Assembly: GCA_947501935.1 (NCBI GenBank)
Contig: CANMXU010000002.1
Span: 1 to 64,000, forward strand
Origin: an uncultured Alteromonadaceae bacterium
Lineage (GTDB): Bacteria; Pseudomonadota; Gammaproteobacteria; Enterobacterales; Alteromonadaceae
Direction of reading: 5' to 3'
Length of the DNA: 64,000 nucleotides
Positions 47,867 through 56,663 of this stretch are shown one piece after another. The notes below the pieces were generated by a model, which saw only the letters and a list, made by a program, of their open reading frames with translations, had not been told where the DNA came from and made no database searches. The translations under genes and the position numbers were made by a program. Positions within the stretch are counted from its first letter, which is position 1; each line of letters begins with the position of its first letter.

Positions 47867-48440
47867 CAGTCAGTGTATTGCGGGTGAAATGGATAATGAT
47901 CTCGGTAAGGTTATTTTGAGCATCAATCAGGCTAACTTTTCGGTGTTGGCTATCTTCAAGTAAACACACCTCAAGTTGGCTAATCGCTTTAGCCAAAATG
48001 GCATCGTTAGGTTTAAACTGTAAACACTGCTGCTCAGCCAAGGCTATTTGCCATTGAGATTGGTCAACTTCACCACTAAAAATGGCTTTAACTAAATTCT
48101 CAATACTTGAGTGACTCACCACTGGCAGATAGTTATTGCTGCCTTGCTGTTCAAGTTGCCAAATTTGTTCACCCATAATCACTTGCTTAGAAAAAACCGG
48201 TGATTCTACCTGCCAAATAATATTACCTTGATGAACTTTAATAGTGCCGCTAGAGCGCATTGGCGTTGATAAAAATGAGAAATGCTTGTTCTGAGTAAAA
48301 CTGGCAAGTCCTTGCTCAACTTTTAACTGGCCAAATATAGCAGTTAATTCATTATTTTCAGCACTAGCAGTATCATCGCCGTAGGCATTAAATACCACAG
48401 CTAAAACCATTAATACACTAGCGTAAAATAATTTATTCAT
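47832..48440 (-). CDS. LolA-like outer-membrane lipoprotein carrier
   Basis: About 202 residues with a signal peptide to near residue 20 (NAYG). The fold pattern (SFTQNKHF, MRSSGTIKV, IIWQVESPVFSKQVI) is LolA-like. In aryl-polyene clusters such proteins are thought to shuttle the lipid product across the periplasm. The start is ATG at 48440 or TTG at 48446; the latter has AGGTGA about nine bases upstream, so both are possible. Confidence 0.82.
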   Translation of the reverse strand: MNKLFYASVLMVLAVVFNAYGDDTASAENNELTAIFGQLKVEQGLASFTQNKHFSFLSTPMRSSGTIKVHQGNIIWQVESPVFSKQVIMGEQIWQLEQQGSNNYLPVVSHSSIENLVKAIFSGEVDQSQWQIALAEQQCLQFKPNDAILAKAISQLEVCLLEDSQHRKVSLIDAQNNLTEIIIHFTRNTLTDDEISEFNVNS

Positions 48441-48474
48441 GCGCAAATTTACTTATCACCTAATTCAATAATAT

Positions 48475-48969
48475 TTAGTTATTAATGACAGTTTCGTTAG
48501 CTGCCTTTGTATTATCTGCTTGCTCTTTTTCTACCTTAGCTTTATCAATAAAAGGGGCTAATTTCTCGAATAAAATAGCTGGCGACTCAAACTGCATTTC
48601 GTTGCTTTGAATATCCACTGCCACTTGTACTGAGTAAGCTTTGGTTAATACTTCGTTGGTAGCCATATCATATATACGATACGATATTTTCAAACGAGAC
48701 TCGTATTCAACTAACGTTGCTTCAACACGTACTCTACCACCATACTGCGCCGACTTTACATACTTTAATCGTATATCAACAATCGGCCACAAATAGCCTG
48801 AGTCTTCCATATCGTTATAATCGTAATTAAAAGTCCGCAATAAATTACAGCGGGCATCTTCCATGTATTTTACATAGTTGCCATGCCAAACAATTCGCAT
48901 GGCATCAACGTCGTAAAACTGTACATCGATTTCGGTATTAACCGTTAAAATCCCGTTAGTTTTCCTCAT
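48475..48969 (-). CDS. Acyl-CoA/ACP thioesterase, 4HBT (YbgC) hot-dog family
   Basis: 164 residues. The YbgC-type active segment reads VQFYDVDAMRIVWHGNYVKYMEDAR with the acid in the DVD/MR region. Aryl-polyene clusters often carry one such enzyme, perhaps to release or edit stalled acyl groups. It overlaps the ammonia-lyase gene by 14 bases. Confidence 0.83.
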   Translation of the reverse strand: MRKTNGILTVNTEIDVQFYDVDAMRIVWHGNYVKYMEDARCNLLRTFNYDYNDMEDSGYLWPIVDIRLKYVKSAQYGGRVRVEATLVEYESRLKISYRIYDMATNEVLTKAYSVQVAVDIQSNEMQFESPAILFEKLAPFIDKAKVEKEQADNTKAANETVINN

Positions 48970-50512
48970 ATAAGGTCCAACGTTGCTCTTGGATATAACC
49001 GATAGTTTCTCTTAATAATAAGTCTGTTGGGCGATCTTCTTCTAATAATTCAAAGAAGCTAGAAATATCATCAACCATAGCGCGAACATCTGCGGTTAAA
49101 GAGTCTTTACTCAATTCTTTACTAATAATACGAATACGAATACCTTGTACTGCCGCTAATAAAGTTGCCGCTAATACTTGCTCGGTTAGCTGTAATACAC
49201 GCAAACAGTCGCGTGCAGCAATAGTACCCATACTTACTTTATCTTGGTTATGACATTCAGTAGAGCGTGAAAAAACACTCGCTGGCATAGTTAATTTTAA
49301 TGCCTCAGCAGTCCATGCTGAACAACCAATTTGAATCGCTTTAAAGCCATGGTTGATATGACGACGATCACCTTGTACAGCCGTTAAATTAGGCGGTAAA
49401 CCATGATTCATTTTAATATCAACCATAGTGGCAATTTGTCTATCAGCTAAATCAGCTAAGTTGGCAACGCAGTTTTTCATTGAGTCCATCGCCATGGCGA
49501 TATGACCACCATAAAAATGACCGCCATGAAGAATATGTTCGCCAATACCATCAATAATTGGATTATCGTTAGCACTATTAAGTTCATTTTCAATCATGCT
49601 TCTTAACCACGGTAAGCTGTCAGCTAAAACACCAATAACATGTGGAGCACAACGAATTGAATAGCGGTCTTGTAAACGATGGGAATTACGCGGGTGTTCG
49701 TAATGGTTTAAATCAGTTTGGATCCACTTTGCAATTCGGTTTTGACCTGGGTGCGGCTTCACGCTAAACAAGATATCATCAAAATGGTTGCTGTTGCCTT
49801 TTAACGCTAAACTCGACAACGCCGTAATTCTTGCCATTAATTTAGTCGCATATTCAGCACGTTTGAAGGCGGTACAAGCTAAAGCTGTCATTACCGCTGT
49901 GCCATTCATAATGGCTAAACCTTCTTTAGGGCGCAGCTTAATCGCTGATAGATTCTCTTGTTCAAAAGCAACATCAGCTTTAACTACATCGCCTTTATAA
50001 TAAGTATCACGCTCGCCAATTAACGTACCGGCAATATAGGATAATGGCGTTAGGTCGCCGCTTGCGCCTACTGAACCTTCTTGAGGAATTACTGGTAAAA
50101 TATTACGATTAAGCAGCTCAACTAATAAGTCTAATAAATTCCAACTAACTCCTGAATAACCTCGAGTTAATGAAGTAAGGCGTACAGCTAAAATAGCGCG
50201 GGTTTGTTCTGGGGTAAAAAAATCACCTAAACCACAACCATGAAAACGAGTTAAGTGCATTGGTAATTCTTCAACCAAGTCGTAAGGCACTTCAAACATT
50301 ACTGAATCACCATAACCTGTGGTTACACCGTAAATATGACCTTCTTCACTCAGTATTTTATCAAGAAAACGGACACCAGCATCAATGCGCTCTCTGAAAT
50401 CTTCAGCATCAGATAAACCGACATGGTCTGATGACTGCGCCACTTGAACAATGTCTTCTATTGTTAGGTTGCCTTCACCAAATAAAATTTTCTTACAATC
50501 TGAGCTACTCAC
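48956..50512 (-). CDS. Aromatic amino acid ammonia-lyase (HAL/PAL/TAL family)
   Basis: 518 residues starting at GTG with GGAG eight bases before it. The MIO cofactor triad is A150-S151-G152 (GSVGASGDLTP), and the catalytic Tyr is Y61 (YGVTTGYG). The selectivity pair near R89 reads F90-H91 (LTRFHGCGLG); a His at the second position is typical of tyrosine-using enzymes, so 4-coumarate is the likely product. That would be the aryl starter for the AMP ligase at 52621. It is not a His-degradation hutH, as no hut genes are nearby. Confidence 0.87.
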   Translation of the reverse strand: MSSSDCKKILFGEGNLTIEDIVQVAQSSDHVGLSDAEDFRERIDAGVRFLDKILSEEGHIYGVTTGYGDSVMFEVPYDLVEELPMHLTRFHGCGLGDFFTPEQTRAILAVRLTSLTRGYSGVSWNLLDLLVELLNRNILPVIPQEGSVGASGDLTPLSYIAGTLIGERDTYYKGDVVKADVAFEQENLSAIKLRPKEGLAIMNGTAVMTALACTAFKRAEYATKLMARITALSSLALKGNSNHFDDILFSVKPHPGQNRIAKWIQTDLNHYEHPRNSHRLQDRYSIRCAPHVIGVLADSLPWLRSMIENELNSANDNPIIDGIGEHILHGGHFYGGHIAMAMDSMKNCVANLADLADRQIATMVDIKMNHGLPPNLTAVQGDRRHINHGFKAIQIGCSAWTAEALKLTMPASVFSRSTECHNQDKVSMGTIAARDCLRVLQLTEQVLAATLLAAVQGIRIRIISKELSKDSLTADVRAMVDDISSFFELLEEDRPTDLLLRETIGYIQEQRWTLYEEN

Positions 50513-50578
50513 TTAGCTTTCTCCAAAACTTTCAATACTGAAATTTATTAAAATTATTTTTGTTTAATTTTCTTGCGG

Positions 50579-51532
50579 CTATTTTTTGGTACTGTGCCAA
50601 AAATTGAAAAAGTTAAACCATTGATACGGCGACTTTTGACAATAATACGCTAACCTTTGTGCATATTTAGTAGCTAAGCTACTAAAGTATTCATCACGTT
50701 CTTTACGCTTAATTTTTCTTGGTTGGGCAAATTCTTCGACATAAGCTTGATAACGCCCTTGCTCTTTAACACAAAACATTAAAAATACAGGACATTCCAT
50801 AATAGCTGCCAACGCAAACGGGCCTTTGGCAAAAGGTGCATCTTCACCTAAAAATGGGGCTTGATAAACACTATCAGGGTTATTTACCGAGGTTCTATCG
50901 GCAAAAATAACAATGGCTTCGCCTTCTTCAATTCGTTGTTTTAATTGAATCGAGTCTGCTGGGCCAAAGTCATTAATATGTATAAAGTTAATTGCCGCAT
51001 CTTTGTTTACCTTTTTAAGAAAGTTATTAAAAGACGGGGTATGCTCATTATACGTAATTACGTTTAATTTTCGTTTGTTCTCACCCGAGCTAAAAATAGC
51101 GCGACATACCTCCATGTTACCAAGGTGAGCACTAAAAATCACCGAACCTTGGGCATTTATTAATGACTGGTAAGCTTCGTCGTTAACAATATCAATGTCA
51201 TCAATATTAACTTTGCCAAGCCAGGCATCAAACTTATCAACAATGGCCAAACCGAAGCAGTAAAAAACTCGAAAGCCTTTACGAAACAACTGCGCTTTGG
51301 TCAGGGTAATATCGTGCTGATGTTGGTGTAAATTAGCTAAATAGTGATGAATACTTTGCCGAGCGACACGGCCGGTTAAATAAAAGTAAATCATTACCGG
51401 GAATAAGATCACTTTAAAGATCCAGTTGCCCAAGTATTTGTGCACAAATACCAATACTTCAATACCGAACATAGAGCCGCGCTCTTTAAATTTTGACCAA
51501 TGTAAGTCTTCTTTTACTGCTGGTTCACTCAT
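50579..51532 (-). CDS. LpxL/HtrB-type lysophospholipid acyltransferase
   Basis: 317 residues. The acyltransferase block begins with the HxxxxE motif (AHLGNMEVC) and has a later DRTS segment, as in the late lipid A acyltransferase fold. A single N-terminal hydrophobic region anchors it. In aryl-polyene clusters this enzyme probably acylates a carrier lipid or the pigment. It is 14 bases after the glycosyltransferase. Confidence 0.83.
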   Translation of the reverse strand: MSEPAVKEDLHWSKFKERGSMFGIEVLVFVHKYLGNWIFKVILFPVMIYFYLTGRVARQSIHHYLANLHQHQHDITLTKAQLFRKGFRVFYCFGLAIVDKFDAWLGKVNIDDIDIVNDEAYQSLINAQGSVIFSAHLGNMEVCRAIFSSGENKRKLNVITYNEHTPSFNNFLKKVNKDAAINFIHINDFGPADSIQLKQRIEEGEAIVIFADRTSVNNPDSVYQAPFLGEDAPFAKGPFALAAIMECPVFLMFCVKEQGRYQAYVEEFAQPRKIKRKERDEYFSSLATKYAQRLAYYCQKSPYQWFNFFNFWHSTKK

Positions 51533-51546
51533 CTATTGTTTTGGCC

Positions 51547-52278
51547 TTATTTAAATTTGCGCAGTATTAATTTTGGCAAACGTATTAACATGCCAAAAAA
51601 TAATCGAGTATGCATTTTGCTGATTAATATATTGTCTTTAAATGCATGGAAATGTGAGGTACCAAATTCAGGGTAATGCACCTTAGTTTTAACAAAAGTT
51701 ACCGGTACTCCTTGCCAAACCAAACGCACCATCACTTCAATATCAAAGTCCATGCGTTTGCCTAACTCTGTTTTACTGATTAATTGTTGATAAGCTGTCA
51801 ACGGATAAACACGATAGCCACACATCGAATCAATCACTTTAAACGACAGTGTTTCTAATGCTACCCAAAAGTGAGTGATGTAACGCCCGTAGTAGCGCCC
51901 TTTGGAAATAGAATCATCATACACCGGCTGACCGCTAATCAACGCTTGGGGATTATTTTTTGCGGCACTGATAAAAGCGGGTAAATCAGTCAAATCATGC
52001 TGCCCATCAGCGTCAACTTGTAAGGCGTGACTCATACCGTCTTCAATAGCAGCAACTAAGCCGGTTTGCATTGCAGCACCTTTGCCGCCATTTTGCTCTC
52101 GGTGAATAAGTACCACCGCAGGAAATTCATCAGCAACTTGTTTTAAAATAGTTTTAGTTGACGCCTGGCTTCCATCATCAACGATGAAAATAGGGAAACC
52201 CTGTTTATTTAATTCAGCAACAGTTGCTTGAATAACTAGGTCATGGTTATAACAAGGAATAACAAAACAACACTTCAT
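51547..52278 (-). CDS. Glycosyltransferase family 2
   Basis: 243 residues. GT-A fold: VIPCYNHD at the start, IVDDGSQ (about 32), and the metal-binding VDADGQHD (about 86). It probably builds a lipid-linked sugar that carries the pigment, as in other aryl-polyene clusters. It overlaps the hot-dog dehydratase gene by four bases. Confidence 0.86.
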   Translation of the reverse strand: MKCCFVIPCYNHDLVIQATVAELNKQGFPIFIVDDGSQASTKTILKQVADEFPAVVLIHREQNGGKGAAMQTGLVAAIEDGMSHALQVDADGQHDLTDLPAFISAAKNNPQALISGQPVYDDSISKGRYYGRYITHFWVALETLSFKVIDSMCGYRVYPLTAYQQLISKTELGKRMDFDIEVMVRLVWQGVPVTFVKTKVHYPEFGTSHFHAFKDNILISKMHTRLFFGMLIRLPKLILRKFK

Positions 52279-52628
52279 GACTTAAAAGCCACCTTACCAG
52301 AAGAGTGTGTGCCATGTTCAGAGCTATAATTAAAGCTGTATTTGGTATCGTTCACTTTTTTTAATGCCAGTGACACTTGGTATTCAGGAGCGATTATCAC
52401 TTGAAATTTCAACGCATCAATCGACTGGTAGTCACTGACTTTAGTACCAAAATGCTCAGCCAAATAATGCAATACCCAATGCACTTGTACCACACCGGGT
52501 AAAATTGGAGATTGAGGGAAATGACCTAAAAAGTAATGAAGTTCATTGGGGATAATTAACTGAAGAACAAGACTGTCTTCCGTTTTTTCTACCTTAGTAA
52601 CTTGTGGAAATAGTACTGGCTCAGTCAA
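52275..52628 (-). CDS. Hot-dog 3-hydroxyacyl-ACP dehydratase (ApeI-like)
   Basis: 117 residues. The FabZ-like signature GHFPQSPILPGVVQVHW holds the catalytic His. I chose TTG at 52628, with GGAG seven bases upstream, over GTG at 52646, which has no ribosome site. The gene overlaps the AMP-ligase stop. In characterised systems two small dehydratases form a heterodimer; the partner would be the one at 43274. Confidence 0.8.
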   Translation of the reverse strand: MTEPVLFPQVTKVEKTEDSLVLQLIIPNELHYFLGHFPQSPILPGVVQVHWVLHYLAEHFGTKVSDYQSIDALKFQVIIAPEYQVSLALKKVNDTKYSFNYSSEHGTHSSGKVAFKS

Positions 52629-53964
52629 AGAATTTCTCCATCTCACTTTTATTCAATTTTCCCGAAGGATTATAAGGTAAAGTTGATAAATAACGAAACC
52701 TTTTAGGGATTGCAATAGCTTCCATTGATTTATTCAATCCAGCTTTGATTTTTCGATTAAAAACTAAATTTCGACTTTTTTCTAATTCAAGCTTTGCACT
52801 ATCCGTTAAGACAATGGTTGCCACAATTTGCAAACCGCGTTTTTTCACTTGGGTTAAACAGTACGCATCATCAATAAAGTCTAAGGCTTTTAAACATTGT
52901 TGAACATGATCGAGCGAGACTCTTTTCTCTTCAATTTTTACAATACGGTCAATACGACCACATAGTTCGAATTGACCATTATCAGTTAACTTAATTTGGT
53001 CATCAGTTTGATACCAACCTTGACAGTCAAAATAAGGAGACTTAATCAATAAACAGTGACTGTCACTATCTTGTGCTACTTGCACATTATTAAATGGCTG
53101 CCAATATTGCGCCTGATTTGCTCGACGTTGTCGCCAGCCAATTCCGCCAGTTTCAGTACTGCCGTATATTTCTATTGGGCTTTGCCCTAAATCTTGTTCA
53201 AGTTGTGCACTAGCATCTGCACTTAATGGCCCGCCAGACGAAAATAAACTACTAAATTTATCGGCCATGGTTTGATAAACATTGTCTTTTACTAAGCGAT
53301 GGAAGTGCGCTGGGCTACTGACCAAAGCCACTTGTTTTAAACCATATTTATTAATGTCGTGGCACAAATGCTCAGGGTATTCATAAGGCTGCAAAATAAC
53401 ATCACGACCAAACCAAATCGGCCATATTAACTTAACTAATAAACCATAAATATGCTGGTGTGACACTGTTGAGACAATACACGCCTGATTCACTAAAGTA
53501 GCAAAACATTCTTCGAGCTGACTAATTTCGGTGAGTAAATGCTGAAAGGTTTTATCAATGGCTTTAGCGGCTCCGCTAGAGCCTGAAGTAAATAAAACTA
53601 ATTCAGCATTCGGCTTAATCGTTAATGGCTGTGCAAGTGGTAAACTCGCATGCGCAGAAAACGCTAAGACATTTTCAATAGCAAGCTCAGCAGTACCAGC
53701 AAAGCCGTCAACATAGGCTAAACACTGTTCTAACTGATTAACCGTACCGTTTTGTGGCAGAATAATTTTTTTATTCGCGCTTAATAAAGCAAAAAACAAT
53801 ACCGAGAATTCAAAGGCATCATCACAATAAAGTAGCCAAGTATTGGCTTTATTATTTAGCAATTTTTGGCGATGAAAATTAACCGCCTCACACCATTGTT
53901 GGTATGTCAGTTGTTGCTCAACAAAAAAGCTAGAAGAATTAGGAAATGAGATCAGATTGGTCAT
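52621..53964 (-). CDS. Aryl-AMP ligase / acyl-CoA synthetase (ApeH-like)
   Basis: 447 residues, ANL superfamily. A3 loop FTSGSSGAAKA (125-135), A5 YGSTETGG (267-274), A7/A8 YQTDD (318-322) and GRIDRIVK (336-343), and the C-terminal Lys in NPSGKLNK (about 439). It should activate an aryl acid (4-hydroxybenzoate or coumarate) and load it on an ACP. It overlaps the membrane protein gene by 26 bases. Confidence 0.86.
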   Translation of the reverse strand: MTNLISFPNSSSFFVEQQLTYQQWCEAVNFHRQKLLNNKANTWLLYCDDAFEFSVLFFALLSANKKIILPQNGTVNQLEQCLAYVDGFAGTAELAIENVLAFSAHASLPLAQPLTIKPNAELVLFTSGSSGAAKAIDKTFQHLLTEISQLEECFATLVNQACIVSTVSHQHIYGLLVKLIWPIWFGRDVILQPYEYPEHLCHDINKYGLKQVALVSSPAHFHRLVKDNVYQTMADKFSSLFSSGGPLSADASAQLEQDLGQSPIEIYGSTETGGIGWRQRRANQAQYWQPFNNVQVAQDSDSHCLLIKSPYFDCQGWYQTDDQIKLTDNGQFELCGRIDRIVKIEEKRVSLDHVQQCLKALDFIDDAYCLTQVKKRGLQIVATIVLTDSAKLELEKSRNLVFNRKIKAGLNKSMEAIAIPKRFRYLSTLPYNPSGKLNKSEMEKFFD

Positions 53965-54496
53965 GCTTATTAAATTTTTTTCTTATCAACCATTCACAAA
54001 TAAATAAAACAGCCATCAATAAATAGGAAATAAGGCCATTATATATTAGCCAATAATCTTGATGTTGAAAGACTGTCCATAAAGCGACCAAAGCATTGAT
54101 GATAAAAAACCAGCACCACACCTTCGTAACCTTTTCAGTATAAACAAGCCCATTTATCGTCAACGGCTCTTTGCTACGAGCAATAAGCGTTATAACGGCT
54201 GGAGGCTTGTATAATGAATAGCTAAATATGGTAAAAAAGCTCAAGCTCATTACCACGGGGTAAAGTTTCAGTAGGAACGCAGAATTGGCAAGTGCGCTAA
54301 AACTTAATAATAAAATAATATTAATACCGATAACTTTTAAAAAAGGTATCGGCATTTTTTTATTAGAAAAGCGATAACGTAATATGGCCAAAGCCACTAA
54401 AACAAGCGCCAGTACCGAAGGTTCAAACCATTGCAAACCAAAAAAAACGATCAATGGATATAAGAGAAAAACGCCCCCAAGCACTATCGACTTCAT
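53939..54496 (-). CDS. Inner-membrane protein COG4648 (ApeG-like)
   Basis: 185 residues with about five hydrophobic segments. This short integral membrane protein (COG4648) is regularly seen between the ACP and AMP-ligase genes of aryl-polyene clusters. It joins the ACP gene as TAATG. Function unknown; a scaffold for membrane-bound assembly is one guess. Confidence 0.8.
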   Translation of the reverse strand: MKSIVLGGVFLLYPLIVFFGLQWFEPSVLALVLVALAILRYRFSNKKMPIPFLKVIGINIILLLSFSALANSAFLLKLYPVVMSLSFFTIFSYSLYKPPAVITLIARSKEPLTINGLVYTEKVTKVWCWFFIINALVALWTVFQHQDYWLIYNGLISYLLMAVLFICEWLIRKKFNKHDQSDLIS

Positions 54497-54744
54497 TAGT
54501 TAACGGCTAACTTCTCAACCGCGTCAACTACATCTTTTACTGTTCTTACTTGTTTGAAGTCTTCAGGTTCAATTTTCTTACCAGTTATTTCACGTAATTT
54601 AACCACTAAGTCAACGGCATCGATACTATCTAAGTCCATATCATTATATAAGTGGGCATCTAATGAAATGTCGGCTTCATCAATTTCAAACATAGTGACC
54701 AAAATCTCACTGAGCATTTGGTAAATTTCATTTCTATCTTTCAT
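54496..54744 (-). CDS. Acyl carrier protein (ApeF-like)
   Basis: 82 residues from ATG at 54744; an upstream TTG at 54753 is too close to the ribosome site. The phosphopantetheine Ser is S40 in DMDLDSIDAVDL. One of three ACPs in the cluster, directly after another. Confidence 0.88.
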   Translation of the reverse strand: MKDRNEIYQMLSEILVTMFEIDEADISLDAHLYNDMDLDSIDAVDLVVKLREITGKKIEPEDFKQVRTVKDVVDAVEKLAVN

Positions 54745-54761
54745 GTAACGCAATACCTAAA

Positions 54762-55016
54762 TTATCTATTTTCTTTTATAAACTGACACAATGAGTTAAC
54801 TGAGTAAAAATGCTTTTTACTGTCTTCAGAGTCGCCGTCAATTTTAACGTTGTATGCTTTTTTAATCGCTACACCCAATTCCAAAGCATCTATTGAATCA
54901 AGACCAAGGCCATCGATGAATAATGGTTCTTCATCAGCAATATCTGCTGGCTCAATGTCTTCTAACTCTAAGGTTTCAATAATCAATTGCTTTACATCAT
55001 TAATTAGGTCTTTCAT
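54762..55016 (-). CDS. Acyl carrier protein (ApeE-like)
   Basis: 84 residues from ATG at 55016 (AAGGAA about eleven bases upstream). Phosphopantetheine Ser is S41 in LGLDSIDALEL. The start lies inside the end of the acyltransferase gene. The two adjacent ACPs may hold the starter and the growing chain, respectively. Confidence 0.88.
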   Translation of the reverse strand: MKDLINDVKQLIIETLELEDIEPADIADEEPLFIDGLGLDSIDALELGVAIKKAYNVKIDGDSEDSKKHFYSVNSLCQFIKENR

Positions 55017-55779
55017 GAACGTTGAGTTCCTTATTATAATAACCAAGTAAGTCTCTAGTAAGTTTCCTTACTGAATTCGAAACAGTCTCTGCTGCTAAAT
55101 AGTTTTCTACTTCCAAGATCGGTTTCACCTCTAATTTAAAGGTAAAACGCTTGCTTGGTACCTGATACCAAGCCAATTCTTTTGTTAAAGCTGTTGGTGA
55201 TACATAAAGCATTACTGGTAATACATCGACTTCAGCACGCAAGGCGATATTCGCTGCACCGCGCCTAAATACCATATTTTTACCAGGTGTAGTGCGAGTA
55301 CCTTCAGGGAATAAAATTAAATTATTACCTTCTTTAAAGGTATTTTGGCAATCACGAATAAAAGTATCTGGGTCTTCCTCATTATTAATATACCCTAGAC
55401 TGCTAACAACCCCTTTTATAAATGGATTTTTCCATAAGCCCGCTTTGACCACACAGTCAGCATTTTCGATAATAGAAATTAATACCACTACATCAATCAA
55501 AGATGGATGATTAGCGATTAAAATTTTACCACGCGCGCTTTTTAATAATTCACCGTTAACTATGTCTACTTTACAAATGCCGACAAAAACCATGTAGGCA
55601 ACAAAGCTTTTGAATATTTTATGTATCATCTTTCGTGCACAGTGACGACGTTTGGTTTCGTTATTAAAATAACGTAATTTTAATAACGGAAAAATCAAAA
55701 ATGATAATATAATTCCGCCAATGCCAAATATAAAAAATGCCGATCCGGTGGCTAATATCCGCCAGTACTTGCTGAGCAT
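55000..55779 (-). CDS. 1-acyl-glycerol-3-phosphate acyltransferase-like (PlsC, ApeD-like)
   Basis: About 260 residues. NHPSLID (NHxxxxD) and LFPEGTRTTP are the PlsC motifs, after an N-terminal hydrophobic segment. I prefer ATG at 55779, just after the upstream stop; a GTG at 55806 overlaps the upstream gene and lacks a ribosome site. It may acylate the pigment's lipid anchor. Confidence 0.83.
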   Translation of the reverse strand: MLSKYWRILATGSAFFIFGIGGIILSFLIFPLLKLRYFNNETKRRHCARKMIHKIFKSFVAYMVFVGICKVDIVNGELLKSARGKILIANHPSLIDVVVLISIIENADCVVKAGLWKNPFIKGVVSSLGYINNEEDPDTFIRDCQNTFKEGNNLILFPEGTRTTPGKNMVFRRGAANIALRAEVDVLPVMLYVSPTALTKELAWYQVPSKRFTFKLEVKPILEVENYLAAETVSNSVRKLTRDLLGYYNKELNVHERPN

Positions 55780-55781
55780 AT

Positions 55782-56543
55782 TCAAGCAGACTCGCTCAAA
55801 CGCCACAGGTAACGTGATGAATTTATTTCAGTTGTTTTATTGTCATCGAATAAAAAGCGCATAAAAGCCAGCGGTTGAAATACTTGGCCGTTGTTGGTGT
55901 TTTCTTGGTTTTTCTTTGTAGCTTGCTTTTCAAAATCAATAGTCAACTTGGTATTTGCCGAACTTTTTACCGTGGTGCTTTTTTCCAAGACCATAGCAAT
56001 TGAAATTGTTTCTTCCTCATTACTAACATATGGTTGGTATTTTTCTGGCACCACTTGGTCAGTATAAACGAGTAAAATCTTATCTAAATTTTGGCTTTCT
56101 AATTTGGCGTAGGCATCAACCATAGCCATAAATAAGGTATCTTCACCGGCAGCTGTTGCCGTCATTGCTTGTTTATTACCAGAAAAAATACTGTATAAAC
56201 CAGCAACTGCATTATGGACAGACAAGCCAAAATGGGTTGGCGATAAATCTTCTCGTTCAGCCACATTTTCAATTAATTTTGAGGTTTTATGTAAATCACC
56301 ATGGCGTGATGAGAACACACACGGCATGTCAGCTTCTTCACCTTCGAGTACGTCTAATACACAATGAAATGACAACTTAGCAAATGCGCTTAAGCGTCGT
56401 CTTTGCATTGCGGGGATTTGTTTTAATGCTGGTAGGTCAGGTTCGTCTTGTAAATCGAGCTGCCCTTTGGCCCACAGTTGCCAGTCTTGTGTGCTACGCA
56501 AATTGTTACACCATGCCACACAATTACCAATAGTAAATTTCAC
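55782..56543 (-). CDS. Ketosynthase-like chain-length factor (ApeC-like)
   Basis: 253 residues, much shorter than a full ketosynthase (about 400). The place of the KS cysteine reads FGLSVHNAVAG (105-115), with Ser-Val-His instead of Cys, and the His-Asn/His motifs of the second half are missing. This fits the chain-length-factor partner of an aryl-polyene ketosynthase. It starts at GTG with AGG nine bases upstream. Confidence 0.82.
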   Translation of the reverse strand: MKFTIGNCVAWCNNLRSTQDWQLWAKGQLDLQDEPDLPALKQIPAMQRRRLSAFAKLSFHCVLDVLEGEEADMPCVFSSRHGDLHKTSKLIENVAEREDLSPTHFGLSVHNAVAGLYSIFSGNKQAMTATAAGEDTLFMAMVDAYAKLESQNLDKILLVYTDQVVPEKYQPYVSNEEETISIAMVLEKSTTVKSSANTKLTIDFEKQATKKNQENTNNGQVFQPLAFMRFLFDDNKTTEINSSRYLWRLSESA

Positions 56544-56575
56544 ATTTATTTGCCTGACATAAGTTTATGCCGCAA

Positions 56576-56604
56576 ATTCTACCTAAGCCAAGAGGGCAAT
56601 TCAA
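56576..56604 (-). promoter_or_regulatory. Candidate internal sigma-70 promoter
   Basis: On the minus strand TTGAAT (56599-56604) and TAGAAT (56576-56581) are 17 bases apart, about 33 bases before the GTG of the chain-length factor, in a 120-base spacer. This would start a second transcript for the core polyene genes. Confidence 0.42.
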
Positions 56605-56663
56605 CTAAAGAATCCAGCTGAAATGTCAGTAAACTGTATAAATTTCACTGACTGTGAATAAAA

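Noticed and set aside
48956..50512. Histidine degradation hutH
   Set aside because: No hut genes nearby and F-H selectivity residues; operon context is pigment synthesis.
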